Of a stretch of 64,000 nucleotides of DNA, positions 34,351-44,087 are shown one piece after another (within the stretch, counting starts at the first letter, position 1; the number at the start of each line of letters is the position of its first letter). The translations under genes and the position numbers were made by a program. The stretch is from an uncultured Bacteroidota bacterium (GTDB lineage Bacteria; Bacteroidota; Bacteroidia; Bacteroidales; F082): NCBI GenBank assembly GCA_900542475.1, contig UQNO01000001.1, positions 62,001 through 126,000 of the forward strand, in the 5' to 3' direction. The notes under the pieces were generated by a model. The model was not told the origin of the DNA, ran no database searches, and saw nothing but the letters and a program-made list of their open reading frames with translations.

Positions 34351-34948
34351 AAGGCATTCGGTTTGCGATAGAGCGTCCTAATGTCACCTCGTCGGCAAAT
34401 TCCAAGGCATCGCCTACGGCGATGCCTTTAGCTATCGCCGTAACCTGTCCCTCAAAATGTTTCAACATCTTGAAAATGTAATAGTTAGTAGTGTCGCCCT
34501 CAATGGTGGCTGGCAAGGCTAAAATTATCTCTCTGAAATTCTCGTTAATGCTTCTATCTATCAACTCCTTGATTCTCAAGTCGTTGGGCGAGATGCCGTT
34601 TATCGGGTCAATAACACCGCCTATGACATGGTAAACACCGTTAAACGAGCCGGTGCGCTCAATGGCCATCACATCGCGCATGTCGGCAACCACACAAAGC
34701 AATTCGCTGTCTCGCTTGGGATTAGAACAGATGTGGCAATACTCACTATCGCTGATATTGTAACATTTCTTGCACAAAACAATATTGTTTCGCATATTCA
34801 GCAGTGATAGTGACAACGTGTCGGTGACAACCTTTTCCTCGCCAAGGAGGTGCAATGCGAGTCTTAAAGCGGTTTTTCTGCCAATTCCAGGCAATTTTGA
34901 AAGTTCATCGACAGCCTTTTCCAATAATATTGAAGAATATTCCGCCAT
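34340..34948 (-). CDS. recR: Recombination mediator protein RecR
   Basis: 202 residues, standard length. Helix-hairpin-helix (KLPGIGRKTALRLALHLL), zinc site with Cys59, Cys62, Cys71 and Cys74 (CKKCYNISDSEYCHIC), then Toprim domain (LLCVVADMRDVMAIERTG, YHVIGGVIDPINGI). Works with RecO (and RecF at 58255) to load RecA on gaps. Last gene of the reverse operon beginning at dapF; six bases after the TPR lipoprotein. Confidence 0.97.
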   Translation of the reverse strand: MAEYSSILLEKAVDELSKLPGIGRKTALRLALHLLGEEKVVTDTLSLSLLNMRNNIVLCKKCYNISDSEYCHICSNPKRDSELLCVVADMRDVMAIERTGSFNGVYHVIGGVIDPINGISPNDLRIKELIDRSINENFREIILALPATIEGDTTNYYIFKMLKHFEGQVTAIAKGIAVGDALEFADEVTLGRSIANRMPFNR

Positions 34949-34954
34949 GAATTA

Positions 34955-35371
34955 TTAGTAATAATCGCAGAATTTAACGTAGTCCTCCATGTTTTGACGA
35001 CCGCATTGTTCGGCCAGTTTGAAATAATAACATGCCATGGAGTTGTCGTTTTGTCTTCTGTAAATCAACCCTATGTTAAAATAAGGATCGGCATAGTCGG
35101 GCTTCAGCTCTATGGCCTTGCTCCATTCTTTTAAAGCCCGTTCGTTGTCGAAGTTGTTGCTGTAGGCACATCCTCGATAATAATAAGCCTCGAAGTTGTT
35201 TTCATCGTACTTTATGGCTTTGTCGAAAAACGCTATCGCCTCATCGAACTGCGCTGTATAAAGATAATCGATGCCTTTGTCAAGGCACATTCTGGATTTC
35301 TCCGGACTCGGTCCGCAGCCGACCATCATCAACAAAACTGCAAAACAAGAAAATAATAAACCTTTTTTCAT
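34955..35371 (-). CDS. TPR lipoprotein
   Basis: 138 residues from ATG 35371, where a lipoprotein signal begins (GLLFSCFAVLLMMVGC, lipobox MVGC); the open frame upstream to 35434 overlaps the DUF2279 end. About three TPR units follow (YLYTAQFDEAIAFFDKAIKY, YYYRGCAYSNNFDNERALKE, YFNIGLIYRRQNDNSMACYY). Anchored in an envelope membrane, probably scaffolding a protein complex; no partner known. Lies between DUF2279 and recR in the reverse operon. Confidence 0.88.
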   Translation of the reverse strand: MKKGLLFSCFAVLLMMVGCGPSPEKSRMCLDKGIDYLYTAQFDEAIAFFDKAIKYDENNFEAYYYRGCAYSNNFDNERALKEWSKAIELKPDYADPYFNIGLIYRRQNDNSMACYYFKLAEQCGRQNMEDYVKFCDYY

Positions 35372-35402
35372 AATAATATAAACTTTAACTTTCAATTTTA
35401 AT

Positions 35403-36311
35403 TTAGAAGTACATCCAATGCCATGCAAAATCACCGCTAATGTTATATTCCAAGGTCGGGAATGGCAGTTTGAATATATTCAACACTTTAAACGTATATT
35501 TTAAAAAATTATTGTTTGTTGGAATTCTCGTGAAATCTACATCGAGAGAGAAGAAAAGTTGTCGTTGTCGCTCGTATGGCGGAATGGGTTTTCCGTTGTA
35601 GTTCACGGCATTCTCGAAGCCTCCTGTCATTCCGGTGGCGCCGTATCCTAAAGCAAAGTTGAGCCATGCGGGGAACTTGCTTTCTTTTTGCAGAAGCAAC
35701 GACTTGATGTTAAACGACGCCCAATAGGTCTGTCCGTTGTAGTCTTTTATAGTCTGTTGCAAGGTGTTGGCTCCAAGTACATCGGGGCGGTAATCAGCAA
35801 ATTCGGTGGTATGGAACGAGTATTTCAACGTGATGCGTTGTTCATGCCACAGAAACTGTTGTCCGATGAACATAGCCGAGCCCAGTGTGTTGGCGGCCAT
35901 ATCACCCCATGAGAATCCCCATTCCGAAGAGAAGCCATCGAAAACCTCAACCGTTGTGAGGAAAGCCAATCCAAGTGTGCCGCCGTACCATGTCGAGCGT
36001 TTCTCGTCAAGGCCCGCCGCGCGAAGAAGTTCGTAGCCTCCGGTTCCGACAAGGTATGATGTCGCGCAATGCCCGAACTTGTCCATCTGCATCCACTCTT
36101 TGTTGTCGTTGTAAAAATGAAAATTCGATTGTGGATAGTCTGCGTACCATGCGAAATATAGACCTGTCATAGATGCGGCATAGAGCGCCACTTCGGAGCC
36201 GACGACGATTTTCACGTTTTTTCTGACATCTACAGGCTCCCTCAACGTGTCTTGGGCCGATGCTGAAAACACACTTGAAATCAGTAAAATCGATAAAAAC
36301 ACTTTTTTCAT
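35403..36311 (-). CDS. DUF2279 exported protein
   Basis: 302 residues from ATG 36311, the start of a signal peptide (VFLSILLISSVFSASAQ). DUF2279 signature: NKEWMQMDKFGHCATSYLVG, SEWGFSWGDMAANTLGS and QRITLKYSFHTTEFADYRPD. Mix of hydrophobic helices and strands suggests an outer- or inner-membrane location. Function unknown; common in Bacteroidota. In the reverse operon 46 bases after the phosphohexomutase gene. Confidence 0.85.
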   Translation of the reverse strand: MKKVFLSILLISSVFSASAQDTLREPVDVRKNVKIVVGSEVALYAASMTGLYFAWYADYPQSNFHFYNDNKEWMQMDKFGHCATSYLVGTGGYELLRAAGLDEKRSTWYGGTLGLAFLTTVEVFDGFSSEWGFSWGDMAANTLGSAMFIGQQFLWHEQRITLKYSFHTTEFADYRPDVLGANTLQQTIKDYNGQTYWASFNIKSLLLQKESKFPAWLNFALGYGATGMTGGFENAVNYNGKPIPPYERQRQLFFSLDVDFTRIPTNNNFLKYTFKVLNIFKLPFPTLEYNISGDFAWHWMYF

Positions 36312-36357
36312 ATTTTGCAATCTGTTTCCTCCCATAAGGATAACGCGTGCGTTGTCA

Positions 36358-37707
36358 TTAACAGAAATCGCGGATTATTCCGCAAACGGTTTCAACGATA
36401 TCCTTTAATTTTTTCTCGTCTTTAGCCTCTGCCAGGAATCTCAGGTACGGCTCTGTGTTGGAAGGTCGTATATTCAGCCACCAGTCTTGATAATCAAGGC
36501 GATAGCCGTCGAAGTCGAGATAGCGTTCCGGTTTTTCGATGGTCATGAAGTGGTCACGCACAGCATCCATGGCTTCTTTTTTCTTTTCTACGGTGAAATT
36601 GATTTCTCCGGAGTTATGATACTTTGATATTTCATTGATAATCATGGACATTGTCTTTTTTTCTGTTTTAAATCTCGCTAATAGACGGAGCACTATCAAT
36701 GCCGCCATGATGCCGGAGTCTGAATAATAGAAGTCGCGGAAGTAGTAGTGTCCGGCGAGTTCGCCGCCGAAGCATCCGTCAAGTTCACGGAGTTTTAGGG
36801 CGGCGTAGGCGCGACCGACACGCCATGTCTCTACGTGTGCGTGGTAGAGACGTCCGAGATATTCCTGTATAGCTCTCGACGACCTGATGTCTTGAAGCAC
36901 AATGCCTTTTTGCTTTTTCTCTCCAAGGAAATAATTCCCAAGAAAAGCTATGATTAAATCAGGAGAGATGAACTGTCCGTTCTCGTCGATGAATGTGATT
37001 CTATCTGCGTCGCCATCGAAGAGGAGACCTATGTCGCATTTGTTTTTCAGTACAAGTTCCTTGATTTGCTCTTGATTTCTCGCTTCGAGCGGATTCGGCT
37101 CATGACCGGGGAAGCGTCCGTCGAGAGTGTCATTAATATAATAAGGTTTGTCGCCAAGCAGTTGCTTGATGAAGATATTGGAGGTGCCGTTGCTGCAATC
37201 GACAGCGACATTCAGTTTGCTGATGTCGCCAAGAAATTGACGTTGAAAATCAATATATTGTGAATAAACATCAATCTCTTTTACGATGCCTCTGTGAACC
37301 GAAACGACAGGCTTTGTGTCTGATTCAACGAGTTTTTCAAGTTTGTTCAGGCCGGTGTCATAACCCACAGGTTTTGCATCTTTTGCGCTGATTTTGAATC
37401 CATTATGATTCGATGGGTTGTGTGATGCCGTAATCATCACCGAGGCTTCATAACCCAATTTTGCCGTTGCCCAATAAATCAACGGGGTGGTGGAGAGGCC
37501 AATGCTGTCGACATTTACGCCACGGTCGTTTAATCCTGTGGTAAGCCGCTCGAAAACCGTGTCTGACGACAGACGCATGTCTCTTCCGACAAGGACTGTC
37601 TTTGCCGGCAGCACATCGGGCAAGAAGTACCCGATTCTATATGCAATCTCTTCGTTGAGGTCGGTGCCCCAAACGCCTCTGATGTCGTATGCTTTGAATG
37701 CTTTCAT
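36358..37707 (-). CDS. Phosphomannomutase/phosphoglucomutase
   Basis: 449 residues, ManB/AlgC type. Start MKAFKAYDIRGVWGTDLNEE, phosphoserine loop MITASHNPSNHNGFKIS, metal loop LFDGDADRITFID, sugar loop GGELAGHYYF, phosphate loop RPSNTEPYLRF. Interconverts hexose-6- and hexose-1-phosphates for surface polysaccharide precursors. Substrate choice between mannose and glucose cannot be read from sequence. Its ATG overlaps the mltG stop by four bases. Confidence 0.92.
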   Translation of the reverse strand: MKAFKAYDIRGVWGTDLNEEIAYRIGYFLPDVLPAKTVLVGRDMRLSSDTVFERLTTGLNDRGVNVDSIGLSTTPLIYWATAKLGYEASVMITASHNPSNHNGFKISAKDAKPVGYDTGLNKLEKLVESDTKPVVSVHRGIVKEIDVYSQYIDFQRQFLGDISKLNVAVDCSNGTSNIFIKQLLGDKPYYINDTLDGRFPGHEPNPLEARNQEQIKELVLKNKCDIGLLFDGDADRITFIDENGQFISPDLIIAFLGNYFLGEKKQKGIVLQDIRSSRAIQEYLGRLYHAHVETWRVGRAYAALKLRELDGCFGGELAGHYYFRDFYYSDSGIMAALIVLRLLARFKTEKKTMSMIINEISKYHNSGEINFTVEKKKEAMDAVRDHFMTIEKPERYLDFDGYRLDYQDWWLNIRPSNTEPYLRFLAEAKDEKKLKDIVETVCGIIRDFC

Positions 37708-38723
37708 TTGTATATTTTATTTTTGTTTAATGCTTTTCTGTATCGCTCTGCGTTTTTGTTATGTTCTGTGATATTCTTGGCAAATACGTGGTAGCCGGAG
37801 AGGTCGTCCTTGGCGCAGAAATAAAAATAGTTGTGTTTCTCGGCGTTCAAGACAGCGTCTATTGCCGCTATTGACGGAATACATATCGGTCCGGGAGGCA
37901 GCCCGGCGAATTTGTAAGTGTTATATGGCGAATTAATGTTCTTATGGACATCAAGGACTCTTCTGATATTGTAGTCGCCCAAGGCATAAATCAGCGTCGG
38001 GTCGGCTTGCAACGGCCAACGTTTGTTTAGACGGTTCAGATAAACACCGGCTATTTTTGACATCTCCGGGGTTTTGGTGGTTTCCTTGTCGATGATTGAA
38101 GCTAAAATGCTGACTTCCCTGGGTGTCAACTTCTGTTCCTTTGCCTTCTGTTGTCTTGTGTCGTTCCAAAAACGACCGTGCTCAACGACCATTTTTTCCA
38201 CGAAATCATCGGCATTGGTATTCCAGTAAAACTCATAAGTGTTTGGTATGAAAGTGGTGGCATCGACATTTTTTCTGCTGTTTATCTCGTTGATGATGGA
38301 CATGGAATCCGCCTCGATCTGCTCGCTGATACGTCCAGCAAGCTGCTCTACGGTTCGCATATTGTTAAAAACAACCTTGACAGGAGTCTGGTGTCCCATG
38401 CGCAACATGTTGACTAACTGCCTGTTAGTCATGCCGTCAATTAGGACATATCTTCCAGGATGCACATTTTCATCATAATGCGTTTTTTTCGCTAACCAAT
38501 CAAAAGCGTTTTCGCTTTTTAAAACATTCAATGATATGATTTCATTTTTAACATATTGATAATCAGCGTTTGTGGGAATATATAGCGACACGTTCTCCCT
38601 GTCGGCTGTTTTGATTATCGCTTTGGATATATAAAGGTGATGCCTGGCGAAAAAAGCCATGGATGCACAAATTATCACGATGATAATCAACAGATTGCTA
38701 TACGATGTTTTTCGTTTTTTCAT
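37704..38723 (-). CDS. mltG: Endolytic murein transglycosylase
   Basis: 339 residues. N-terminal membrane anchor (NLLIIIVIICASMAFFA), then the YceG domain with catalytic Glu in SILASIIDKETTKTPEMSKI, followed by YLNRLNKRWPLQADPTLIYA and FAGLPPGPICIPSIAAIDA. It cuts growing glycan strands at the inner membrane and so sets their length. Overlaps both neighbours by four bases (GNAT upstream, phosphohexomutase downstream). Confidence 0.96.
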   Translation of the reverse strand: MKKRKTSYSNLLIIIVIICASMAFFARHHLYISKAIIKTADRENVSLYIPTNADYQYVKNEIISLNVLKSENAFDWLAKKTHYDENVHPGRYVLIDGMTNRQLVNMLRMGHQTPVKVVFNNMRTVEQLAGRISEQIEADSMSIINEINSRKNVDATTFIPNTYEFYWNTNADDFVEKMVVEHGRFWNDTRQQKAKEQKLTPREVSILASIIDKETTKTPEMSKIAGVYLNRLNKRWPLQADPTLIYALGDYNIRRVLDVHKNINSPYNTYKFAGLPPGPICIPSIAAIDAVLNAEKHNYFYFCAKDDLSGYHVFAKNITEHNKNAERYRKALNKNKIYK

Positions 38724-39241
38724 TTTTTGAATAATTGATATTCAACTTGATCGATAAATCCTTCGGAGGTCTTGAACCATTGTTTTCTGACTCCGCATCT
38801 TTCAAATCCCACAGACTCGAAAAGAAACATGCTTTCAAGGTTAGATGCTAATATTGAAACATATATCTGGTTCAGCAACAATGTGTTAAAGCAATATTCG
38901 GATAATAGTTTTATTGCGTTTTTAGCAAAACCTTTTCCACGAAATTGCTTATCGACTAATATTCCGAACCCGGCCCGCTGATTAAATTCGTCATAATCAT
39001 AAATGTCAATACATCCGGCCCGAGTGCCGCTTTTAGCATCTTCAATCATCAAACGGAGTTGCCTTGCGCTAATCAAGTCGTTGTTATTCAACAAGAACCG
39101 CTCAATATGACGCATGGAGATGGGAACACGGGTCTCGCTGTCGCGCCATACGCTCATGTCGTTTTCCCAGCGGTAAATCAACCCGGCATCGTTAGGCTCC
39201 GCTATTCGTAATGTTACAATATCGTTTTTTATGAACATCAT
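38720..39241 (-). CDS. GNAT family N-acetyltransferase
   Basis: 173 residues. RimJ/RimL-like GNAT: start NDIVTLRIAEPNDAGLIYRW, CoA-binding motif A FGILVDKQFRGKGFAKNAIK, and the motif B tail LESMFLFESVGFERCGVRKQ. It could acetylate a protein N-terminus or a small amine, or be SpeG-like; the substrate is not visible. Its ATG overlaps the dapF stop (ATGA). Confidence 0.9.
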   Translation of the reverse strand: MMFIKNDIVTLRIAEPNDAGLIYRWENDMSVWRDSETRVPISMRHIERFLLNNNDLISARQLRLMIEDAKSGTRAGCIDIYDYDEFNQRAGFGILVDKQFRGKGFAKNAIKLLSEYCFNTLLLNQIYVSILASNLESMFLFESVGFERCGVRKQWFKTSEGFIDQVEYQLFKK

Positions 39242-40044
39242 TTTGCAAAAATGTAAGTCCCGTCAAACACATGTGTGGCGGGTCCTGATAACACTATGTC
39301 TTTAAAGACATTTTCATCTCTGGCGAACTTCACGTTGAGCGTTGACAGTGTCGTTTTTATGTCGATGTTGTCGCCACCATACCACAATGCCGCCGCGATA
39401 GCAGAAGCCGTCACGCCAGTGCCGCAAGCCAGGGTCTCATCTTCAACGCCACGTTCAAAAGTCCGGATATGATATTGATTGTCTATCAATTCCATAAAGT
39501 CAACATTTACGCCGTTAGCAGAAATGTTCTTGTCATTTCGTATCTCTTCGCCGTGTTTTCTGACATCATACTCCTTGAGATTGTCAACTCTTGTCACATA
39601 GTGTGGCGAGCCAGTGTCGATTACGAGTCTTTTATCGTCAATATCATAGTCGGCGATGTCGCGCATGGTGATGGAGACAGCGTATTCGTTATCGCTGTTT
39701 TTTGTTACCAAGGCTTTGTGAATGCCGTCAACAGCTTCGTATTCAAGATGTTGCGATGCCAATCCTTCTTCAACGGCGAATACGGCAACACATCGTCCTC
39801 CATTTCCGCAAAAAGTGCTCTCGTGACCGTCGCAGTTGTAATATTTCATCTTGAAAGCACATCGTTCAGATGGCAAAACCATTATCAAGCCGTCGGCTCC
39901 GACGCCTGTTCTGCGGTCGCAAAGCTCTTTTATCTCCTCGTCAGCTAAACTGACAGGTGAATTAATGGCGTTTATCATGACAAAATCATTGCCAGCACCA
40001 TGATATTTGCTAAATCTAATTTTATGATAATCAGTATTTTGCAT
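39238..40044 (-). CDS. dapF: Diaminopimelate epimerase
   Basis: 268 residues, normal length. Converts LL- to meso-diaminopimelate for lysine and peptidoglycan. The catalytic Cys pair is Cys79 (STFCGNGGRC) and Cys207 (ETLACGTGVTASA); the start FSKYHGAGNDFVMI is typical. First in the reverse operon dapF-GNAT-mltG-phosphohexomutase-DUF2279-TPR-recR. No clear -7 box was found in the 139-bp gap to htrA. Confidence 0.97.
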   Translation of the reverse strand: MQNTDYHKIRFSKYHGAGNDFVMINAINSPVSLADEEIKELCDRRTGVGADGLIMVLPSERCAFKMKYYNCDGHESTFCGNGGRCVAVFAVEEGLASQHLEYEAVDGIHKALVTKNSDNEYAVSITMRDIADYDIDDKRLVIDTGSPHYVTRVDNLKEYDVRKHGEEIRNDKNISANGVNVDFMELIDNQYHIRTFERGVEDETLACGTGVTASAIAAALWYGGDNIDIKTTLSTLNVKFARDENVFKDIVLSGPATHVFDGTYIFAK

Positions 40045-40183
40045 AATTGTTTAAAAATAATTTACCAAAAGAATCAGTTTGGCAAGAAATTTGATGTAAA
40101 AATAGTAAATATTTTTGAAGAAAGTACAAGAATAGAAAAATTTTAGCGTTATTACGTCAAGAGACATTTAAAAACTTAAAAAA

Positions 40184-41227
40184 ATGAAAAGATTGTTTTT
40201 TTTAATCGGGGTGATGTTTGTGGCTCTGACCAGCAGGGCTGATGGTGTGAATTTCGCGGAAGCGGCTGAAAAAACTGTGAACACTGTTGTCCACATTCGC
40301 GCCGAGATTGTGACAAGAGGAAACAGTTATTACGACTTCTTTGGCCCTTTGCTTGAACAGATTTATGGTGGCAGGATTCAAGTGCCAGACAATGTGTCGG
40401 TTGGATTCGGCTCCGGCGTGGTCATATCTCCTGATGGTTATATTGTGACAAACAATCACGTGGTGGAAGGCGCGAGAAAAATAGAGGTGACATTCAACGA
40501 CAAGCACAAGAGATTGGCGACAATAATAGGCACTGATCCCACAACTGACATCGCTTTGATTAAAGTTGACGCCGAGAACCTTGAGTTTCTAACTTTCGGT
40601 GATTCAGACAAGGTTCGTGTAGGCGAATGGGTGCTCGCTGTCGGAAATCCTTTCAACCTGACTTCAACTGTGACTGCCGGCATTGTTAGCGCCAAGGCAA
40701 GAAACATCAATATTTTAGGAGAAGGCACCATCGAGGCGTTTATTCAAACCGACGCCGCTGTGAATCCCGGTAACAGCGGCGGGGCATTGGTCAACATCAA
40801 CGGCGATCTGATTGGCATCAACGCTGCAATAGCCTCGCGTACCGGCAGTTACGAAGGCTACTCCTTTGCTATTCCGTCTAATATCGCCAAGAAGGTCGTG
40901 GAGGATTTTCTGATTTCCGGCTCGTTACAGCGCGCTTATTTGGGTATATCAATGGTTGAGATAACCGAGGAATTTGCCGGCTACAAAGGTCTCGATTACC
41001 TTTCGGGTGTTTACGTCGCCTATGTCTTTCCCGATGGCGCCGCCAATAGCGCTGGCATTAAAAAAGACGACGTCATATTGAGCATCAACGGATTGTCGGT
41101 GGATACACGCACTCAATTGATGGGTGCTTTGGGACAATATCGCCCAGGTGATGTCGTGGACGTGAAAATCAAACGAGGCGAAAAAGAAAAAATCATCAAG
41201 GTGACTTTGACAAGTTATCCTAAATAA
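40184..41227 (+). CDS. HtrA/Deg-type serine protease, one PDZ domain
   Basis: 347 residues with signal peptide (LFFLIGVMFVALTSRA). Trypsin-like domain with catalytic His92 (IVTNNHVVEG), Asp122 (TDIALIKV) and Ser198 (NPGNSGGAL), then a single PDZ domain (SGVYVAYVFPDGAANSAGIK). One PDZ instead of two makes it shorter than DegP, closer to DegS in layout, but it is exported rather than clearly anchored. Degrades or senses misfolded envelope proteins. Directly upstream of rpoD (18 bases), an unusual partner. Confidence 0.93.
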   Translation: MKRLFFLIGVMFVALTSRADGVNFAEAAEKTVNTVVHIRAEIVTRGNSYYDFFGPLLEQIYGGRIQVPDNVSVGFGSGVVISPDGYIVTNNHVVEGARKIEVTFNDKHKRLATIIGTDPTTDIALIKVDAENLEFLTFGDSDKVRVGEWVLAVGNPFNLTSTVTAGIVSAKARNINILGEGTIEAFIQTDAAVNPGNSGGALVNINGDLIGINAAIASRTGSYEGYSFAIPSNIAKKVVEDFLISGSLQRAYLGISMVEITEEFAGYKGLDYLSGVYVAYVFPDGAANSAGIKKDDVILSINGLSVDTRTQLMGALGQYRPGDVVDVKIKRGEKEKIIKVTLTSYPK

Positions 41228-41245
41228 AAACAATAAGATAAGAAT

Positions 41246-42112
41246 ATGAGACAATTAACAATTTCAAAATCGATAACCAACAGGGAACAGGGGGCTCTTG
41301 ACAAATATCTTGCCGACATAGCGAAAGAGCCTATGATAAGTCCTGACGAAGAAGTTGAACTTGCTCAAAGGATAAAAGCCGGCGACCAGATAGCGCTCGA
41401 CAAATTGGTGCGAGCCAACTTAAGGTTTGTCGTTTCTGTCGCAAAACAATATCAGAATCAAGGACTGGGGCTTGCCGACTTGGTCAACGAGGGTAATGTG
41501 GGGCTTATAAAAGCCGCACAACGTTTCGATGAGACCAAAGGCTTCAAGTTTATCTCGTATGCTGTCTGGTGGATTCGTCAGGCTATTCTCCAAGCCGTCG
41601 CAGAGCAGTCACGTATGGTGCGCCTGCCGCTGAATCAGGTCGGATTTATTAGCCGCGTGAAAAAAACAGCATCGTCGTTGGAGCAGCTTTATCAGCGCAA
41701 ACCAACGATAAAAGAAATAGCCGATGAACTTGATATGCCGGAAGAAAAGATAGAGTTGATAATGAAAATAAGCTCCAAAGAGGTGTCAATGGACGCGCCT
41801 ATCACAGGAGATGACGACTTGACATTCATCGATACAGTTATCCCGGAAGATAATTTCGATGCGGACAGAAATATCGTCTCGGAAACCACATCTGCCGAGA
41901 TAAAACGGTCATTGTCAGTGCTTTCCGAAAAAGAGAAGAAGGTGATAATCTATTATTTCGGTCTTGAGTCTAATCATGCCTACACCCTGGAGGAAATAGG
42001 ATATATGCTCGACATGACAAGAGAGCGTGTGCGCCAGATGAAAGACAAGGCTTTGAAAAAACTAAGAAACCGTTCTAAAAAAAGTTTGCTGCGTGTGTTA
42101 AACGAAGATTAA
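41246..42112 (+). CDS. rpoD: RNA polymerase primary sigma factor
   Basis: 288 residues, the compact primary sigma of Bacteroidota, lacking most of region 1.1 and the non-conserved insert. Regions: 1.2 (LDKYLADIAKEPMISPDEE), 2 (DLVNEGNVGLIKAAQRFD, FKFISYAVWWIRQAI), 3 (RKPTIKEIADELDMPEEKI), 4 (YTLEEIGYMLDMTRERVRQM). This type recognises the -33/-7 promoters seen throughout the window. Follows htrA by 18 bases. Confidence 0.96.
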   Translation: MRQLTISKSITNREQGALDKYLADIAKEPMISPDEEVELAQRIKAGDQIALDKLVRANLRFVVSVAKQYQNQGLGLADLVNEGNVGLIKAAQRFDETKGFKFISYAVWWIRQAILQAVAEQSRMVRLPLNQVGFISRVKKTASSLEQLYQRKPTIKEIADELDMPEEKIELIMKISSKEVSMDAPITGDDDLTFIDTVIPEDNFDADRNIVSETTSAEIKRSLSVLSEKEKKVIIYYFGLESNHAYTLEEIGYMLDMTRERVRQMKDKALKKLRNRSKKSLLRVLNED

Positions 42113-42119
42113 AATTTTG

Positions 42120-42127
42120 TAATTTTG
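42120..42127 (+). promoter_or_regulatory. -7 box of yidC
   Basis: TAATTTTG, 27 bases before ATG 42155; no TTG at the right spacing because this falls in the end of rpoD. Confidence 0.5.
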
Positions 42128-42154
42128 CGCCTTATAATTTGAAAAATCTTTAAT

Positions 42155-44080
42155 ATGAATAAAAATTCAATTATTGGCATTATCCTTATCATAGGAATTT
42201 TAGTGGGTTGGACGATTTGGGTTACACCTTCCAAAGAAGAAATCGCAAGACAAAGGCAGAGACAAGACTCTATCTATCAAGCAAATAGAGAAAGATATAT
42301 ACAAGATTCGATACGCTTTACAGAGGCGCAAGCCGCAGCGGCACAGCAGCAACCGGAAAACAAAACCATGTCAGATGCCGTGAAACGCGACAAATTAGGC
42401 GTTTTCACAACAACAGCAAACGGCGAGGAGAAATTTTATACTATAGAGAACGATGTCATGAAAATGACTTTGACATCGAAAGGAGCGTATGTCAAAACAG
42501 TCGAGTTAAAAAACTATAAAACATGGGATTCGCTCCCTCTGATAGGTTTTGACGAGAATACCTCGAAGTTCAATCTTTCATTCTTCGCATCAAGTAGAAA
42601 TATCAATACTATTGATTTATTTTTTACGCCATATTTAAATAATTATCCATACGATGGCAAGGAACATCTCGTTGTCGGTGAAAAACCGTTGGTCTTCAGC
42701 ATGAGAGCCTGCGCCGATGATTTATCGAATGTCCTGAATCCAAATGAATATATTGAATTTACATATACCATCACGAAAGATGAATACATGGTTGATTTCG
42801 ATGTGAAGACAGTCAACATGAAAAACATCATTGCAATGAACACTAATTTCATCACGATGGATTGGTATATCGACCTGTTAAAGCAAGAAAAAGCCGTTGA
42901 CCGTTATAACGGCTCGAACGTCTATTATAAGTTTTTAAGCGATGATGTCGAATCGATTGGTGGAAGCCGTGGCGGTGAGAAAGATGGAGAGAAAGACCTG
43001 CGCGCCAACCTGAAATGGCTGTCGTTCAAACAACGTTTCTTCTGTTATTCCTTGATTGCAAAAGATAATTTCAACTCGGCGGTTGTTGGAATGAAAACAG
43101 ATATGAGGAACACGAATCCTCGTTATCTCAAGACAATGTATGCCACTGTCGATGTTCCGTTTGATGCGTTTCAAGAGAGCAACACTGTGGCGATGCAATA
43201 TTATTTCGGTCCTAACAGTTTGAAAGTCATGGAGAAATACAAGCTCGACCTCGACAAACAGATTCCTCTTGGAGGCAAGCTTGTTGGTTGGATTAACAGA
43301 TATATCGTTGTCAATGTGTTCAACTGGTTGGGCAGTTACGGCTGGAGTTACGGTATCGTGATTTTGGTGTTGACCATCATCATCAAGTTGGCCTTGATGC
43401 CGTTTGCGTACAAATCGTATCAATCGACGGCCAAGATGCGTGTCTTGAAGCCCGAGATAGAAGAAATCAACGCGAAATATCCAAATCCTGCCGATAACAT
43501 GAAGAAGCAGCAGGCGGTGATGGACCTTTATAAGAAAGCAGGCGCCAACCCGACATCGGGCTGCTTGCCGATGTTGCTGCAGCTGCCTATTTTGTGGGCT
43601 GTCTTCCGTTTCTTCCCGTCGAGCATCGAACTTCGTCAACAGCCGTTCCTTTGGGCCGACGACCTTTCAACTTATGACAGCATCCTTGACCTCGGATTCA
43701 ACATTCCTTTCTACGGCGACCATGTGAGTTTGTTCACCTTGCTGATGACCATAACGACACTCCTTTACACCTATATCAATAATAAACAAATGGCCGTGAC
43801 GAACCAGCAGGGAATGACTGGCATGAAGGTCATGATGTATATCATGCCCATTATGTTCCTTGGTCTCTTCAATAGCTATTCAGCGGGTTTGAGTTATTAT
43901 TATATGTTGGTGAATATCATCACTTTCCTGCAGATGTATCTGTTTAGAGTCTTTACAGATGAAGATAAACTTCGTAAGAAAATAGAGCTTGCCAAGCAGA
44001 AACCGGTGAAGAAATCGGCATTCCAAAAACGTTTGGAGGAGATGCAGAAACAGCAGCAGCAAATGCAGAGAAAACGCTAA
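42155..44080 (+). CDS. yidC: Membrane protein insertase YidC
   Basis: 641 residues, Gram-negative type. N-terminal membrane segment (IIGIILIIGILVGWTIWV), a large periplasmic domain (~80-360), then the five-segment insertase core: YGWSYGIVILVLTIIIKLAL, the cytoplasmic hairpin (YQSTAKMRVLKPEIEEINAK), SGCLPMLLQLPILWAVFRFF and YIMPIMFLGLFNSYSAGL. The basic, Gln-rich tail binds ribosomes. Inserts proteins into the inner membrane with or without Sec. Confidence 0.97.
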   Translation: MNKNSIIGIILIIGILVGWTIWVTPSKEEIARQRQRQDSIYQANRERYIQDSIRFTEAQAAAAQQQPENKTMSDAVKRDKLGVFTTTANGEEKFYTIENDVMKMTLTSKGAYVKTVELKNYKTWDSLPLIGFDENTSKFNLSFFASSRNINTIDLFFTPYLNNYPYDGKEHLVVGEKPLVFSMRACADDLSNVLNPNEYIEFTYTITKDEYMVDFDVKTVNMKNIIAMNTNFITMDWYIDLLKQEKAVDRYNGSNVYYKFLSDDVESIGGSRGGEKDGEKDLRANLKWLSFKQRFFCYSLIAKDNFNSAVVGMKTDMRNTNPRYLKTMYATVDVPFDAFQESNTVAMQYYFGPNSLKVMEKYKLDLDKQIPLGGKLVGWINRYIVVNVFNWLGSYGWSYGIVILVLTIIIKLALMPFAYKSYQSTAKMRVLKPEIEEINAKYPNPADNMKKQQAVMDLYKKAGANPTSGCLPMLLQLPILWAVFRFFPSSIELRQQPFLWADDLSTYDSILDLGFNIPFYGDHVSLFTLLMTITTLLYTYINNKQMAVTNQQGMTGMKVMMYIMPIMFLGLFNSYSAGLSYYYMLVNIITFLQMYLFRVFTDEDKLRKKIELAKQKPVKKSAFQKRLEEMQKQQQQMQRKR

Positions 44081-44087
44081 AAAAGAT